Numbered from the stretch's first letter, positions 17,917 to 27,624 are shown. The stretch is 64,000 bases of DNA from Vibrio nitrifigilis (GCF_015686695.1 NZ_JADPMR010000004.1:186001-250000); one strand, 5' to 3'. The notes: generated by a model not told the origin, from the sequence alone. Translations and numbers: made by a program.

Positions 17917-20391
17917 ATGGTGACGCATGATGGATGGACCAAGTCAACGTGTGCTTACTGCGGAGTCGGTTGTGGTATTGAAGCCCGTGTTTTAGGCAGT
18001 GGAAAGCTAGAAGTGCGTGGAGATAAAAGTCATCCTGCCAACTTCGGCAAGCTGTGCACCAAAGGCATCGCCTTGGGCGATACGGTCATTGAAGATGGTC
18101 GCTTACTTTATCCTCAGCAACGCATTGCGGGGGAATGGCAAAGAGTGGCTTGGGATGAAGCCCTGACTACCGTTGCTGATAAATTTGCGCAAACCATTGC
18201 AGAATATGGCCCTGATTCCGTTGCTTTTTATGTTTCAGGTCAGCTCCTTACCGAAGACTACTATGTCGCCAATAAATTAATGAAAGGCTTTATTGGCAGC
18301 AGCAATATCGACAGCAATTCGCGTTTGTGTATGGCATCGTCAGTCGTCGGACACAAACGTGCCTTTGGTATGGACAGTGTGCCGGTGGTCTATGAAGATT
18401 TGGAACAAGCTGACGTAGTGATTCTGGTCGGTTCGAACCTCGCATGGTGTCATCCAGTGTTGTATCAACGTTTGCGTGTCGCCAAGGAAAATAACCCTGG
18501 TCTTAAAGTGCTGGTGGTGGATCCACGGCGTAATGAAAGCTGCGATATCGCCGATCTGCATTTGCCCATTCATTCCGGCTCTGATGTCGCGTTGTTTAAT
18601 GGTTTATTGGGTTATCTTGCCGACCATCAAGCGCTCGATAGGGAGTTTATTACTAAGCACTCCAACCACTTTGACATGGCGCTCGCCTCTGCTCAGCAAG
18701 AAACCAATACGCAAGATGTGACGGGATTATCAAGCGGTGAACTGGAGCAGTTTTATCGAGCGTTTGCTGAACATAAAAGGGTAGTGACCATTTACTCACA
18801 AGGGGTCAATCAATCCACTCAGGGCTCAGATAAAGTCAACAGCATCATCAACTGTCACCTTGCGAGTGGCAAAATTGGCTATGCGGGGTGTGGCCCGTTT
18901 TCTGTGACAGGTCAGCCCAATGCCATGGGAGGACGAGAAGTGGGGGCGTTAGCCAGCACCCTTGCAGCGCATTTGGAGTTTGATCAGCCTGAAGAGATAG
19001 CAGCGATCCGCGAATTTTGGCACACCGACTCGCTCGCCACCAAGCCGGGACTCAAAGCGGTGGATATGTTTGATGCGGTTGCTGAGGGAAAGATTAAAGC
19101 GATTTGGATTATGGCGACCAATCCGGTGGTGAGTTTACCGAACAGCGACAAAATAAAGACTGCACTGGAAAATTGCCCATTTGTGGTGGTATCCGATTGC
19201 ATTGCTGATACCGCTACCACTCGCTGCGCCGATCTACTTTTACCTGCGCAAGGTTGGAGTGAAAAATCCGGCACCGTCACCAACTCTGAACGCCGCATCT
19301 CGCGACAACGAAAATTGCTCGCCAGTCCGGGGCAAGCGAAACCTGATTGGTGGATCGTCAGTCAAGTGGCGCAGCGTATGGGGTTTAAAGAGCAGTTCGA
19401 TTATCACCACGAAGGGGAAGTATTTCGCGAATATGCAGAGATGACGGGGCTGAATCAGCATGTGAAACCACGGGATTTGAACTTGATTGGTTTGGCTAAA
19501 CTGACTGATCAAGAGTATCACCACTTGATGCCACAGCAGTGGCCCGTGCTTGAGTATCAATCTGAGTTAGTTAATCAGCGCCTTTTTACCGATAAGCAGT
19601 TTTATACCGCCAACGGCAAAGCGAATTTTTTAGCGGTGAGTCATCGAGTGCCTCAGCGGCAGATCTCAACGCAATATCCGTTGTTGCTCAATACCGGACG
19701 AACCAGGGATCATTGGCATACGATGACACGTACCGGATTATCAACGCGCCTAGCCTCATTTCACAGCGACCCTTACCTTATGATCCATCCCGATACCGCG
19801 CAGCAATATCAGCTCAATGACGGGCACATTGCCGCAGTGAGCAATCAGCAAGGTAAAGTGCGGGCTAAGGTGATGTTTAACGATGGGATGAAACGCGGTG
19901 AGCTTTTTATGCCCATTCATTGGAATGAATTAACCGCCGCTGATGCCAAACCTTGCAGCTTAGTTGACCCACGAGTTGATGCCTATTCGGGACAACCGGA
20001 ATTTAAATGTACGCCTGTTGCGATAGTGCCTGAGCAGACACAAAGTGCAGTGTTAGTCGCTTGTGATAACCCTATTATATTGAATGATAGAGACTATTGG
20101 TCACGCCAAAAAATCGCAGGCGGTTATCTGTATCATATTAAAAGTGATCGTAAACTTGCTGACATATTGAAAGATTTGCCTGCCAGTAAGGGGCAAGAAG
20201 TCAGTTACCAGTCTGGGTCTTGGTATCTTAAAGCGACAAGACAAGACGTGAAAACTATACGCTTAGTAGTCGCTAGTGGTATCTCTGGTTTTAAACAGAA
20301 GCAAGTTGCGGATGTAGCAGAACTGTTTGCATATAATGAAGAAACGATGTCGATACAACAGTGCATTCATTGGTTGGAAAAGAAATGGTAG
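17917..20391 (+). CDS. nasA: Assimilatory nitrate reductase catalytic subunit
   Basis: An 824-residue cytoplasmic molybdenum (bis-MGD) enzyme reducing nitrate to nitrite. The N-terminal [4Fe-4S] ligands are in STCAYCGVGCGIE and GKLCTKG. The molybdopterin body follows (SNSRLCMASSV; DSVPVVYEDLEQADVV; GQPNAMGGREVG, the last typical of NasA/NapA), and the C-terminal MGD domain includes NTGRTRDHWHTMTRTG. The last 120 residues keep only two isolated cysteines, so the BFD-type [2Fe-2S] extension known from Klebsiella NasA is not recognisable. TAAGGGAA precedes the ATG. It diverges from cobA-nirBD; no NasB-like diaphorase is nearby. Confidence 0.96.
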   Translation: MVTHDGWTKSTCAYCGVGCGIEARVLGSGKLEVRGDKSHPANFGKLCTKGIALGDTVIEDGRLLYPQQRIAGEWQRVAWDEALTTVADKFAQTIAEYGPDSVAFYVSGQLLTEDYYVANKLMKGFIGSSNIDSNSRLCMASSVVGHKRAFGMDSVPVVYEDLEQADVVILVGSNLAWCHPVLYQRLRVAKENNPGLKVLVVDPRRNESCDIADLHLPIHSGSDVALFNGLLGYLADHQALDREFITKHSNHFDMALASAQQETNTQDVTGLSSGELEQFYRAFAEHKRVVTIYSQGVNQSTQGSDKVNSIINCHLASGKIGYAGCGPFSVTGQPNAMGGREVGALASTLAAHLEFDQPEEIAAIREFWHTDSLATKPGLKAVDMFDAVAEGKIKAIWIMATNPVVSLPNSDKIKTALENCPFVVVSDCIADTATTRCADLLLPAQGWSEKSGTVTNSERRISRQRKLLASPGQAKPDWWIVSQVAQRMGFKEQFDYHHEGEVFREYAEMTGLNQHVKPRDLNLIGLAKLTDQEYHHLMPQQWPVLEYQSELVNQRLFTDKQFYTANGKANFLAVSHRVPQRQISTQYPLLLNTGRTRDHWHTMTRTGLSTRLASFHSDPYLMIHPDTAQQYQLNDGHIAAVSNQQGKVRAKVMFNDGMKRGELFMPIHWNELTAADAKPCSLVDPRVDAYSGQPEFKCTPVAIVPEQTQSAVLVACDNPIILNDRDYWSRQKIAGGYLYHIKSDRKLADILKDLPASKGQEVSYQSGSWYLKATRQDVKTIRLVVASGISGFKQKQVADVAELFAYNEETMSIQQCIHWLEKKW

Positions 20392-20496
20392 GTCAGCAGT
20401 TCGGTCTAATGGTGATAATAAAAATAGTGTGATTGATATCAAATCACTAGTAAGGGCTGAAGAGCTGAAAAAAAACTGCTACTATGTCACAAATTT

Positions 20497-20524
20497 AAAA
20501 AGTTGGCTTCATGCCAACTTTTTT
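20497..20524 (+). terminator. Rho-independent terminator after nasA
   Basis: AAAAAGTTGGC (20497-20507) pairs with GCCAACTTTTT around TTCAT and runs into a T tract. It ends about 40 bases before the GTG start of ybiT and separates the two transcripts. Confidence 0.85.
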
Positions 20525-20564
20525 CGTGTTTACACGCTATTTAAAAACGATATTAGGAATACTT

Positions 20565-22163
20565 GTGCTCTCAACTGCAAACATCACAATGCAATTTGGC
20601 GATAAGCCATTGTTTGAAAACATCTCCGTCAAATTTGGCGATGGTAACCGTTATGGTCTGATCGGTGCGAACGGCTGTGGCAAATCCACTTTTATGAAAA
20701 TTTTAGGTGGTGAACTGGAGCAATCCGGGGGCACAGTTATTTCTTCTGATCCTAATGAACGCATGGCGAAATTAGGTCAGGACCAGTTTGCTTACGAACA
20801 GTACACGGTTATCGACACGGTGATTATGGGTCATAAAGAGTTGTGGGCTGTGAAAGAAGAGCGTGATCGTATCTATGCTCTGCCAGAAATGTCTGATGAA
20901 GACGGCATGCGTGTGGGCGATCTGGAAACTGAATTCATGGAAATGGATGGTTACTCGGCAGAGGCTCGTGCGGGTGAATTACTGTTGGGCTTAGGGATTG
21001 CTGAAGAGCAGCATTTTGGTTTGATGAGTGAAATCGCGCCAGGCCTAAAACTTCGTGTATTGTTGGCGCAAGTTCTGTTCGCTGAACCAGACATCATGCT
21101 ACTAGACGAACCAACCAACAACTTGGACATGAGCACCATCGCATGGTTGGAGCAAACGCTATTAGCACGTAACTGTACTATGATCATCATTTCCCACGAC
21201 CGTCACTTCCTGAATACCGTATGTACACATATGGCGGACTTGGATTACGGTGAACTTCGTATGTTCAGCGGTAACTACGATGAATACATGATAGCTGCTG
21301 AGCAAGCTCGTGAGCGCTTGCTTGCTGATAATGCGAAGAAGAAAGCACAAATTGCTGAATTGAAAACCTTTGTAAGCCGCTTCTCTGCGAACGCATCAAA
21401 AGCAAAACAAGCGACCTCTCGTCAGAAACAAATCGATAAAATTCAGCTAGATGATGTGAAGCCTTCGAGCCGTCAATCGCCATTTATTCGTTTTGACCAA
21501 GCGAAAGAGTTGTTCCGTAACGCTCTTGAAGTGACTGAAATGAAACAAGGTTACGACGATAACATTCTGTTTAATGATGTGAACATGATGGTGGAAGTGG
21601 GTGAGCGCATTGCGATCATCGGTGAGAACGGTATCGGTAAATCAACGATGTTGAACACGCTTGCAGGTGCTATGGAACCGATGCAGGGTGAAATTAAATG
21701 GTCAGAAAACAATAATATTGGTTTCTACGCACAAGATCATGCCCATGAGTTCGCAGAAGACATGAGCCTCTTAGATTGGATGGGGCAGTGGAAAAAAGAA
21801 GGCGACGATGAGCAAGTTGTCCGTGGCATTCTTGGTCGTATGCTGTTCTCACAAAACGATATCAAGAAATCCGTTAAAGTGATTTCTGGTGGTGAGCAAG
21901 GTCGTATGCTGTTTGGTAAATTGATCATGCAACAACCAAACATCCTGCTAATGGATGAACCGACCAACCACATGGATATGGAATCGATTGAAGCGCTTAA
22001 CTTGGCGTTAGAGAACTACAAAGGTACCCTAATCTTTGTTTCTCACGACCGTCAGTTTGTATCTTCGATTGCCACACGTATCATCGAAATTTCAAAAGAT
22101 GGTGTGAACGATTTCCACGGTACTTACGATGAGTACTTAGCGAAGCAAGCACTAGCGAACTAA
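20565..22163 (+). CDS. ybiT: ABC-F ATPase, YbiT type
   Basis: A 532-residue soluble protein with two ABC ATPase domains and no membrane part. ABC-F proteins bind the ribosomal E site; YbiT's exact role is unsettled. Walker A motifs are GANGCGKST (near residue 35) and GENGIGKST (near 355); Walker B motifs are LLDEPTNNLD and LMDEPTNHMD. The first signature is degenerate (EIAPGLKLR), as in E. coli YbiT, and the second is ISGGEQGR. The linker contains SRFSANASKAKQATSRQ. The GTG at 20565 is chosen because it gives the family N-terminus (LSTANITMQFG) and has TTAGGA upstream; earlier codons overlap the nasA terminator. Confidence 0.94.
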   Translation: MLSTANITMQFGDKPLFENISVKFGDGNRYGLIGANGCGKSTFMKILGGELEQSGGTVISSDPNERMAKLGQDQFAYEQYTVIDTVIMGHKELWAVKEERDRIYALPEMSDEDGMRVGDLETEFMEMDGYSAEARAGELLLGLGIAEEQHFGLMSEIAPGLKLRVLLAQVLFAEPDIMLLDEPTNNLDMSTIAWLEQTLLARNCTMIIISHDRHFLNTVCTHMADLDYGELRMFSGNYDEYMIAAEQARERLLADNAKKKAQIAELKTFVSRFSANASKAKQATSRQKQIDKIQLDDVKPSSRQSPFIRFDQAKELFRNALEVTEMKQGYDDNILFNDVNMMVEVGERIAIIGENGIGKSTMLNTLAGAMEPMQGEIKWSENNNIGFYAQDHAHEFAEDMSLLDWMGQWKKEGDDEQVVRGILGRMLFSQNDIKKSVKVISGGEQGRMLFGKLIMQQPNILLMDEPTNHMDMESIEALNLALENYKGTLIFVSHDRQFVSSIATRIIEISKDGVNDFHGTYDEYLAKQALAN

Positions 22164-22182
22164 TTGTTTATTGCAATTGCAT

Positions 22183-22209
22183 AAGGGCGAACGTAGTTCG
22201 CCCTTTTTT
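22183..22209 (+). terminator. Terminator after ybiT
   Basis: AAGGGCGAAC and GTTCGCCCTT form a perfect 10-bp stem with a 3-base loop, followed by a run of T. It also lies just past the end of the convergent LysE gene. Confidence 0.9.
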
Positions 22210-22234
22210 ATTGGCTGAATCACTCTAATACGGG

Positions 22235-22861
22235 TTAACGTTGACGCATACCATTCACAATTAACCCGCCACCGAAAACCATAAATAACACACCTGACAA
22301 TCGATTGAGCAGGTTAAACCATGATTTGCTTTGTCCAACTAATAAACGATGAGCCAATAGAGCATAGGAGGTTAAAGCAATAAATGAGCAGCTAGCAAAA
22401 ATCGCCGTTAATTCAAATGACTGTATCATTGGATCAGCTTGAGGATTAATAAATTGCGGTAGTAGTGCCGAGAAAAATAAAATGGCTTTGGGATTAGATA
22501 ATCCAACCAATGTCGACTGTATAAATAGACTGCGGCTATTCGCATTGCGCGCTTCCATTGTCATCGTGTGAACGTTACTTTTTAGTGCTTTAACCCCTAA
22601 AAAGCACAGATACAGACCGCCAATGATCTGTACGGCATGAATCATCCATGCTCCAGTGGATTGTAAAAGTGTGCTCATACCTAATCCTGCTAAAGAAGCA
22701 TAAAAAATCATGGCACATTCATTACCTGCAATGCCACATAGGGCTTTTTTCATACCGTGATTGGCTCCATTCGAGATAGCCAGTAAGACTGCAGGACCTG
22801 GAGATAACGTCGCGATTATTGCGATGGCTAAAAAGCCGAGTAAAGAGTGGGTATCTAACAT
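22235..22861 (-). CDS. LysE/RhtB family amino-acid exporter
   Basis: A 208-residue membrane protein with about six helices. The N-terminal ATLSPGPAVLLAISNGANHG is the family hallmark, followed by GIAGNECAMIFYA and the second-half GLSNPKAILFF. Such proteins export amino acids or homoserine lactone-like compounds, but the substrate cannot be read from the sequence. AAGGAAT precedes its ATG. It stands alone, convergent with ybiT. Confidence 0.9.
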   Translation of the reverse strand: MLDTHSLLGFLAIAIIATLSPGPAVLLAISNGANHGMKKALCGIAGNECAMIFYASLAGLGMSTLLQSTGAWMIHAVQIIGGLYLCFLGVKALKSNVHTMTMEARNANSRSLFIQSTLVGLSNPKAILFFSALLPQFINPQADPMIQSFELTAIFASCSFIALTSYALLAHRLLVGQSKSWFNLLNRLSGVLFMVFGGGLIVNGMRQR

Positions 22862-23050
22862 TGAAATTCCTTTTCAATTAATAATGTAAGTAAGCTACCT
22901 AATCAAATTAACGTACTTTTATGCACCCAACAAGCGAATTGCTCTTGCATCATTTTTACGTCAATTCTGCTGCCAAGCGTTGGTTTTTTATGCGTTCTTT
23001 GGCAAGGTATAATATAAGTTAGCCAATTCATTTATTAAGGAGAAAGTAGT

Positions 23051-23887
23051 ATGACGAACACTCCAAACCAGATCTCATTTCATGATGGGCATTCTATTCC
23101 TCAGTTAGGCCTTGGTGTGTGGCAAGCTTCCAATGAACAAGCTGCACTTGCGGTTCGTGAAGCGTTATTGAATGGTTACCGACATATCGATACCGCTGCA
23201 ATTTATGGTAACGAAGAAGGTGTCGCCGCAGGCATTAAACAAAGTGGTGTACCGCGCGAAGATGTGTTTGTGACGACCAAAATTTGGAATGATGCTCAAG
23301 GCGCAAGTCAATCCCGAGACGCCTTTATGCAAAGTTTGGAACGTTTAGATACTGATTACGTGGATTTGCTGTTAATTCACTGGCCATTGCCAATGAAAGA
23401 TAAATATATCGAGACTTGGCGTACCATGATTGAGTTGCAACAAGAAGGGTTAGTTAAATCGATTGGTGTGTCTAACTTTATGGAATTACATCTGAAACGA
23501 TTGATACAAGAAACCGCAATTAAACCGGTATTAAATCAGATCGAGTTACACCCTTATATGCAGCAGAACGTTTTACGAGATGCCCATCAACAACTTGGAA
23601 TTCGTACAGAAGCGTGGAGTCCATTAGCACAAAACAAGGCATTAAATGATGCTGTTATCGGGCAAATTGCCCAAAAGCATGGCAAAACACCCGCTCAAAT
23701 TGTCATCCGCTGGCATTTAGATAACCAAGTGATTGTTATACCAAAATCAGTGACGCCGTCACGCATTAAGCAAAATTTTGATGTGTTTGATTTTGAGTTA
23801 GATCATGATGATATGACGCTGATAGCAGCTTTAGAAAAGGGGCAGCGATTAGGCCCAGATCCAGAAGTTTTCTCAATGGGTGCATAA
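23051..23887 (+). CDS. Aldo/keto reductase, 2,5-diketogluconate reductase-like
   Basis: A 278-residue NADPH-dependent oxidoreductase of AKR5 type. The catalytic tetrad is visible: Asp and Tyr in HIDTAAIYGNEEG (near residues 46-54), Lys in VTTKIWN and His in LLIHWPLP. The cofactor pocket has IPKSVTPSRIKQNF near residue 230. It is close to DkgA/DkgB but the physiological substrate is not determined. TAAGGAGAA precedes the ATG. It is monocistronic, ended by a strong terminator. Confidence 0.92.
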   Translation: MTNTPNQISFHDGHSIPQLGLGVWQASNEQAALAVREALLNGYRHIDTAAIYGNEEGVAAGIKQSGVPREDVFVTTKIWNDAQGASQSRDAFMQSLERLDTDYVDLLLIHWPLPMKDKYIETWRTMIELQQEGLVKSIGVSNFMELHLKRLIQETAIKPVLNQIELHPYMQQNVLRDAHQQLGIRTEAWSPLAQNKALNDAVIGQIAQKHGKTPAQIVIRWHLDNQVIVIPKSVTPSRIKQNFDVFDFELDHDDMTLIAALEKGQRLGPDPEVFSMGA

Positions 23888-23906
23888 GCATTGTGAAGAT
23901 CTAAAA

Positions 23907-23934
23907 AAAACACCTCGCATTGGCGAGGTGTTTT
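23907..23934. terminator. Two-way terminator between the aldo/keto reductase gene and cysM
   Basis: AAAACACCTCGC (23907-23918) pairs perfectly with GCGAGGTGTTTT (23923-23934). The A and T flanks let it stop transcription from both convergent genes. Confidence 0.9.
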
Positions 23935-23957
23935 AAATTCAGTGTTGCTTTGGCTGA

Positions 23958-24839
23958 TTACGAAAATAGACCTGATGATAAGTAACGGTCGCCACGGTCA
24001 CAAACAATAGCAACGACTACTGCATCTGGATTATTGCGAGCAATTTCTAAGGCTGCAAATACGGCGCCGCCAGAACTTACCCCCGCACTGATGCCTTCAA
24101 TACGAGCTAATTCTCTTGCGGTTTCTTTCGCATCGCTTTCTTCTACGTCGATCACTTGGTCAACACGGGCCGCTTCGAAAATACCTGGAAGGTATTCTTG
24201 TGGCCAGCGGCGAATGCCCGGGATATTGCTGCCTTCTGCTGGTTGTAAGCCAACAATCTGGACATCTTCACTCTGAGATTTCAGATATTTAGAGGTACCC
24301 ATGATAGTACCAGTTGTTCCCATACTAGACACAAAGTGGGTGATTTTGCCTTGAGTTTGCTGCCAAATTTCTGGACCTGTGGTTTTAAAATGCGCATCAG
24401 GGTTATCTGGGTTATTGAACTGATCAAGAACGATGCCTTTACCTTCTTCTTGCATTTGTAAAGCAAGGTCACGGGCGACTTCCATGCCATCGACCAAAAT
24501 CAATTCCGCACCATAGGCTTTCATTGAATCAATACGTTCTTGAGTTGAGCTTTTTGGCATGATCAGTACCATTTTATAGCCCTTAATCGCAGCTGCCATT
24601 GCAAGCGCAATCCCAGTGTTACCGCTGGTTGCTTCAACGATAGTATCACCTGGTTTGATCTCACCACGAGCTTCTGCCTGTAATATCATATTAAGAGCTG
24701 GGCGGTCTTTCACAGAACCTGCTGGGTTATTGCCTTCTAGCTTAACAAGAACAGTACCTGAGTTTTCACTCGGTAAACGCTGTAGGCGAACTAATGGCGT
24801 GTTACCTACAAATGATTCGATGGTTGGAAAATCTGACAC
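23958..24839 (-). CDS. cysM: Cysteine synthase B (O-acetylserine/thiosulfate sulfhydrylase)
   Basis: A 293-residue PLP enzyme that makes cysteine from O-acetylserine and sulfide, or S-sulfocysteine from thiosulfate. The PLP lysine is in NNPAGSVKDRPA near residue 43, the substrate loop is EATSGNTG and the phosphate loop GTTGTIMGT. GSNIPGIRRWP near residue 210 matches CysM more than CysK. The start is GTG with AAAGGAAA upstream. It diverges from the remains of the sulfate/thiosulfate importer (cysT-W-A); in E. coli cysM lies at the end of that operon. Confidence 0.95.
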   Translation of the reverse strand: MSDFPTIESFVGNTPLVRLQRLPSENSGTVLVKLEGNNPAGSVKDRPALNMILQAEARGEIKPGDTIVEATSGNTGIALAMAAAIKGYKMVLIMPKSSTQERIDSMKAYGAELILVDGMEVARDLALQMQEEGKGIVLDQFNNPDNPDAHFKTTGPEIWQQTQGKITHFVSSMGTTGTIMGTSKYLKSQSEDVQIVGLQPAEGSNIPGIRRWPQEYLPGIFEAARVDQVIDVEESDAKETARELARIEGISAGVSSGGAVFAALEIARNNPDAVVVAIVCDRGDRYLSSGLFS

Positions 24840-25035
24840 GTCTATTTCCTTTGTGTTGTTCGGCGAGTGAAAAAGAAACGTTTACTCGCAAAGTTTGTTG
24901 CGGTAATAATAATGACAATACCACTTGGAGTACAGCGTGCGACGTAAATCGGCTATTTATAATAAAAGTAATTGATTGATTGTATTCTAAAAGGTTATAT
25001 CGATTGTATTTATTATTCACTTCATTTCACTTAGT

Positions 25036-25454
25036 CTATCGATTCGAAAGGATCACCGCTTTTTATTGCTGATTTCTCTAGCGGCTTTTGCGTCCATTTT
25101 AAATAGCTTTTTTGGCTTATTGCTGGCGTGGGTATTGGTTCGTTATGATTTTCCCAGTAAGCGTTTACTGGATGCATTAGTCGATTTACCATTCGCTCTA
25201 CCCACTGCCGTAGCAGGTATCACTTTAGCAACGCCTATTCTGCCAATGGTCCATTTGGCGCCGTTATATTCCTAGCGGGCAATATGCCTTATATCAGCGA
25301 AATCACCTCGCTAATGATTTTTGTCAAACTGCAAGAATTTGATTTTGCAGGAGCGAGTGCCATTGCCTCGGTAGTATTGATGGCATCACTGCTGTTATTA
25401 CTGGCGATCAACATTTGGCAAGGGCGCTATTTGCGCCGCATTCACGGTAAGTAA
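25036..25454 (+). pseudogene. cysT: Broken cysT (sulfate/thiosulfate ABC transporter permease)
   Basis: Two out-of-frame pieces of CysT remain. The first (about 25036-25275) reads like CysT helices 2-3: NSFFGLLLAWVLVRYDFP then LVDLPFALPTAVAGITLA, ending at a TAG after 25272. The second, shifted by one frame (from about 25250), reads AVIFLAGNMPYISEITS and LMIFVKLQEFDF to a TAA at 25452. About 110 residues between them, including the EAA loop, are deleted, and the N-terminal 60 or so residues are missing. A one- or two-base loss occurs before YSANGPFG. No functional permease can be made. Confidence 0.88.
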
Positions 25455-25461
25455 GGAAAAT

Positions 25462-26316
25462 ATGATGACCCAAGTTAGACGTGTTGGCGATCAACCAGTC
25501 GTAAAATGGACATTGATTCTGCTTGCCCTGTTTTTATCCGCCATATTACTTCTTGTTCCGCTATTTAGTATTTTTCATCACGCCTTCTCAAGCGGATTGA
25601 GCGCTTACTGGCATAATTTATCCGAACCAGACACTCAGCATGCTATTTTGCTGACTCTGTTGGTGGCGGTATTAACCGTGCCGATTAACCTCGTGTTTGG
25701 CGTTATGCTTGCATGGGCTGTCACTCGTTTTGAATTCGTTGGTCGCAAACTACTTATTACCTTAATTGACATACCGTTTGCGGTGTCGCCAGTTGTCGCG
25801 GGCTTACTGTATTTACTCTTATATGGCAGTAGCGGTTGGCTCGGAGAGTGGCTATTTGAGCATAACATTCAAATTATGTTTGCTTGGCCCGGTATTGTAT
25901 TGGTGACGGTATTCGTGACCTGTCCATTTGTCGCACGTGAATTGATTCCTTTGATGCAACAACAAGGACGTTCGGATGAAGAAGCCGCCGTGATCCTTGG
26001 CGCTTCATGGTGGCAAATGTTTCGCAAAGTGACCTTACCCAATATTAAATGGGCGCTGATCTATGGTGTGATCTTAACTAATGCTCGCGCGGTCGGGGAG
26101 TTTGGGGCGGTGTCGGTTGTGTCTGGTCATATTCGTGGAGAGACCAATACGCTGCCATTACATGTTCAATTACTGTATGAAGATTATCAATCGGAAGCCG
26201 CCTTCGCGAGTGCGTCTTTGCTGGCCTTTATTGCCTTGATTACCCTAGCATTAAAAACCGTAGTGGAATGGCGCCAAGCGCGTTCACGACGAGTTGATAA
26301 CGATAATAATGAGTGA
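25462..26316 (+). CDS. cysW: Sulfate/thiosulfate ABC transporter permease CysW
   Basis: A 284-residue inner-membrane permease with about six helices. The EAA loop that docks onto the ATPase is EEAAVILGASWWQMFRKVTL near residue 175, followed by ARAVGEFGAVSVVSGHIRGE, typical of CysW. It has AAGGAAAA upstream, starts seven bases after the cysT remnant and is followed by cysA. It is intact, but its usual heterodimer partner CysT is destroyed here and no periplasmic sulfate-binding gene is visible, so function is uncertain unless a second copy exists elsewhere. Confidence 0.94.
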   Translation: MMTQVRRVGDQPVVKWTLILLALFLSAILLLVPLFSIFHHAFSSGLSAYWHNLSEPDTQHAILLTLLVAVLTVPINLVFGVMLAWAVTRFEFVGRKLLITLIDIPFAVSPVVAGLLYLLLYGSSGWLGEWLFEHNIQIMFAWPGIVLVTVFVTCPFVARELIPLMQQQGRSDEEAAVILGASWWQMFRKVTLPNIKWALIYGVILTNARAVGEFGAVSVVSGHIRGETNTLPLHVQLLYEDYQSEAAFASASLLAFIALITLALKTVVEWRQARSRRVDNDNNE

Positions 26317-26322
26317 TAACCC

Positions 26323-27456
26323 ATGAGTATTTCAATAAACAACCTCTCAAAAACGTTTGGCCAGTTTCAGGCGTTAACGCCTTTATCACTCGATATTCAT
26401 GATGGTGAAATGATCGGTTTGCTCGGTCCTTCTGGATCGGGGAAAACCACGTTATTACGGATTATCGCTGGGTTAGAAACAGCAAATACAGGCACGATTC
26501 ATTTTGGTGGTAGGGACGTGACTCATCTCCATGTTAGGGAGCGACGCGTGGGTTTTGTGTTTCAAAACTACGCTCTGTTTCGTCATATGACCATCGAAGA
26601 GAATGTCGCATTTGGTTTACGAGTGATGGACAAGAAAGAACGGCCATCAAATCAAGAGATTCAAAAGCGCGTTAAAGACTTATTAGATATTGTGCAACTT
26701 GGTCATTTAGCCAAACGGTATCCAGAGCAGTTATCGGGTGGGCAAAAGCAACGCATATCATTGGCAAGAGCACTCGCGACCAAGCCAGAGGTATTATTGC
26801 TTGATGAGCCGTTTGGCGCACTTGATTCAAAAGTGCGTAAAGAACTGCGTCGTTGGCTACGAAGCCTACATGATGAGCTCGGTTTTACTAGCGTGTTTGT
26901 TACCCATGATCAAGACGAGGCAATGGAGCTTTCCGATCGTGTTGTCGTGATGAGTAATGGGTGCATCGAGCAAGTGGATACGCCCGCGAGACTTTATGAA
27001 CAGCCTAACAGCCGCTTTGTTTTTGATTTCTTAGGTAATGTGAATGTGTTTAATGCTCAGTGGGATGGTGCTCAACATTGGAGTAATGGCCAAGCATTTA
27101 TTACACCTCATCAGGAATCCCAGTTTCAGCATAATGGGTTGTTGTATGTGCGCAGTCATGAGATATCATTGGCCAATAAAGAGAATAAACAAGCCTCTTT
27201 ACCCGCTAAAGTCATGTCAGTGACACCGATTGGCGCGGAAGTCCGTGTCGAATTAGCACCTCAAGGGTGGGAATCTGATCAGTATTGGGAAGTGCGTTTA
27301 TCTCATCGTCAATTTGATAGTGATAAAATTCGCCGCGGTGGCATTCTCTATTTAGTACCCCAAGCGGGCTATTTCTTTGCTCAGGACACTCATCAAGATC
27401 CGTTGAAACTTGCTTGGCCATTTTTAGAAAAAGATGCGGTTATGTTTGAAATCTAG
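26323..27456 (+). CDS. cysA: Sulfate/thiosulfate ABC transporter ATP-binding protein CysA
   Basis: A 377-residue ATPase. Walker A is GPSGSGKTT (near residue 36), the signature LSGGQKQR, Walker B LLLDEPFGALDS and the switch VTHDQDEAMELSDR. A C-terminal TOBE-like part (about 240-370) follows. The order cysT-cysW-cysA is the normal operon order. All motifs look active, although the permease pair is incomplete. Only six bases separate it from cysW; the ribosome-binding site is weak, suggesting coupled translation. Confidence 0.95.
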   Translation: MSISINNLSKTFGQFQALTPLSLDIHDGEMIGLLGPSGSGKTTLLRIIAGLETANTGTIHFGGRDVTHLHVRERRVGFVFQNYALFRHMTIEENVAFGLRVMDKKERPSNQEIQKRVKDLLDIVQLGHLAKRYPEQLSGGQKQRISLARALATKPEVLLLDEPFGALDSKVRKELRRWLRSLHDELGFTSVFVTHDQDEAMELSDRVVVMSNGCIEQVDTPARLYEQPNSRFVFDFLGNVNVFNAQWDGAQHWSNGQAFITPHQESQFQHNGLLYVRSHEISLANKENKQASLPAKVMSVTPIGAEVRVELAPQGWESDQYWEVRLSHRQFDSDKIRRGGILYLVPQAGYFFAQDTHQDPLKLAWPFLEKDAVMFEI

Positions 27457-27461
27457 AATGG

Positions 27462-27497
27462 AATAGCCCTGTCATAGAGATAGAGACAGGGCTATTT
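27462..27497 (+). terminator. Hairpin after cysA
   Basis: AATAGCCCTGTC (27462-27473) pairs perfectly with GACAGGGCTATT (27485-27496). Only a short T-run follows, but the long stem directly after the cysA stop suggests a terminator. Confidence 0.75.
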
Positions 27498-27624
27498 GTC
27501 GTGAAGTGATGTATCCAAACAGCTAGCTTGTAATCGATTCCATTTGATAGATGCCCAATTCAAATACTTCATACGAATAAATCATTTGAGTTGTGCAACT
27601 CCTGTCTGTATTTAAGATGCTGAT

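Noticed and set aside
24616..25020. Short open frames on both strands around the cysM start
   Set aside because: They overlap cysM or lie in AT-rich promoter DNA and have no recognisable motifs.
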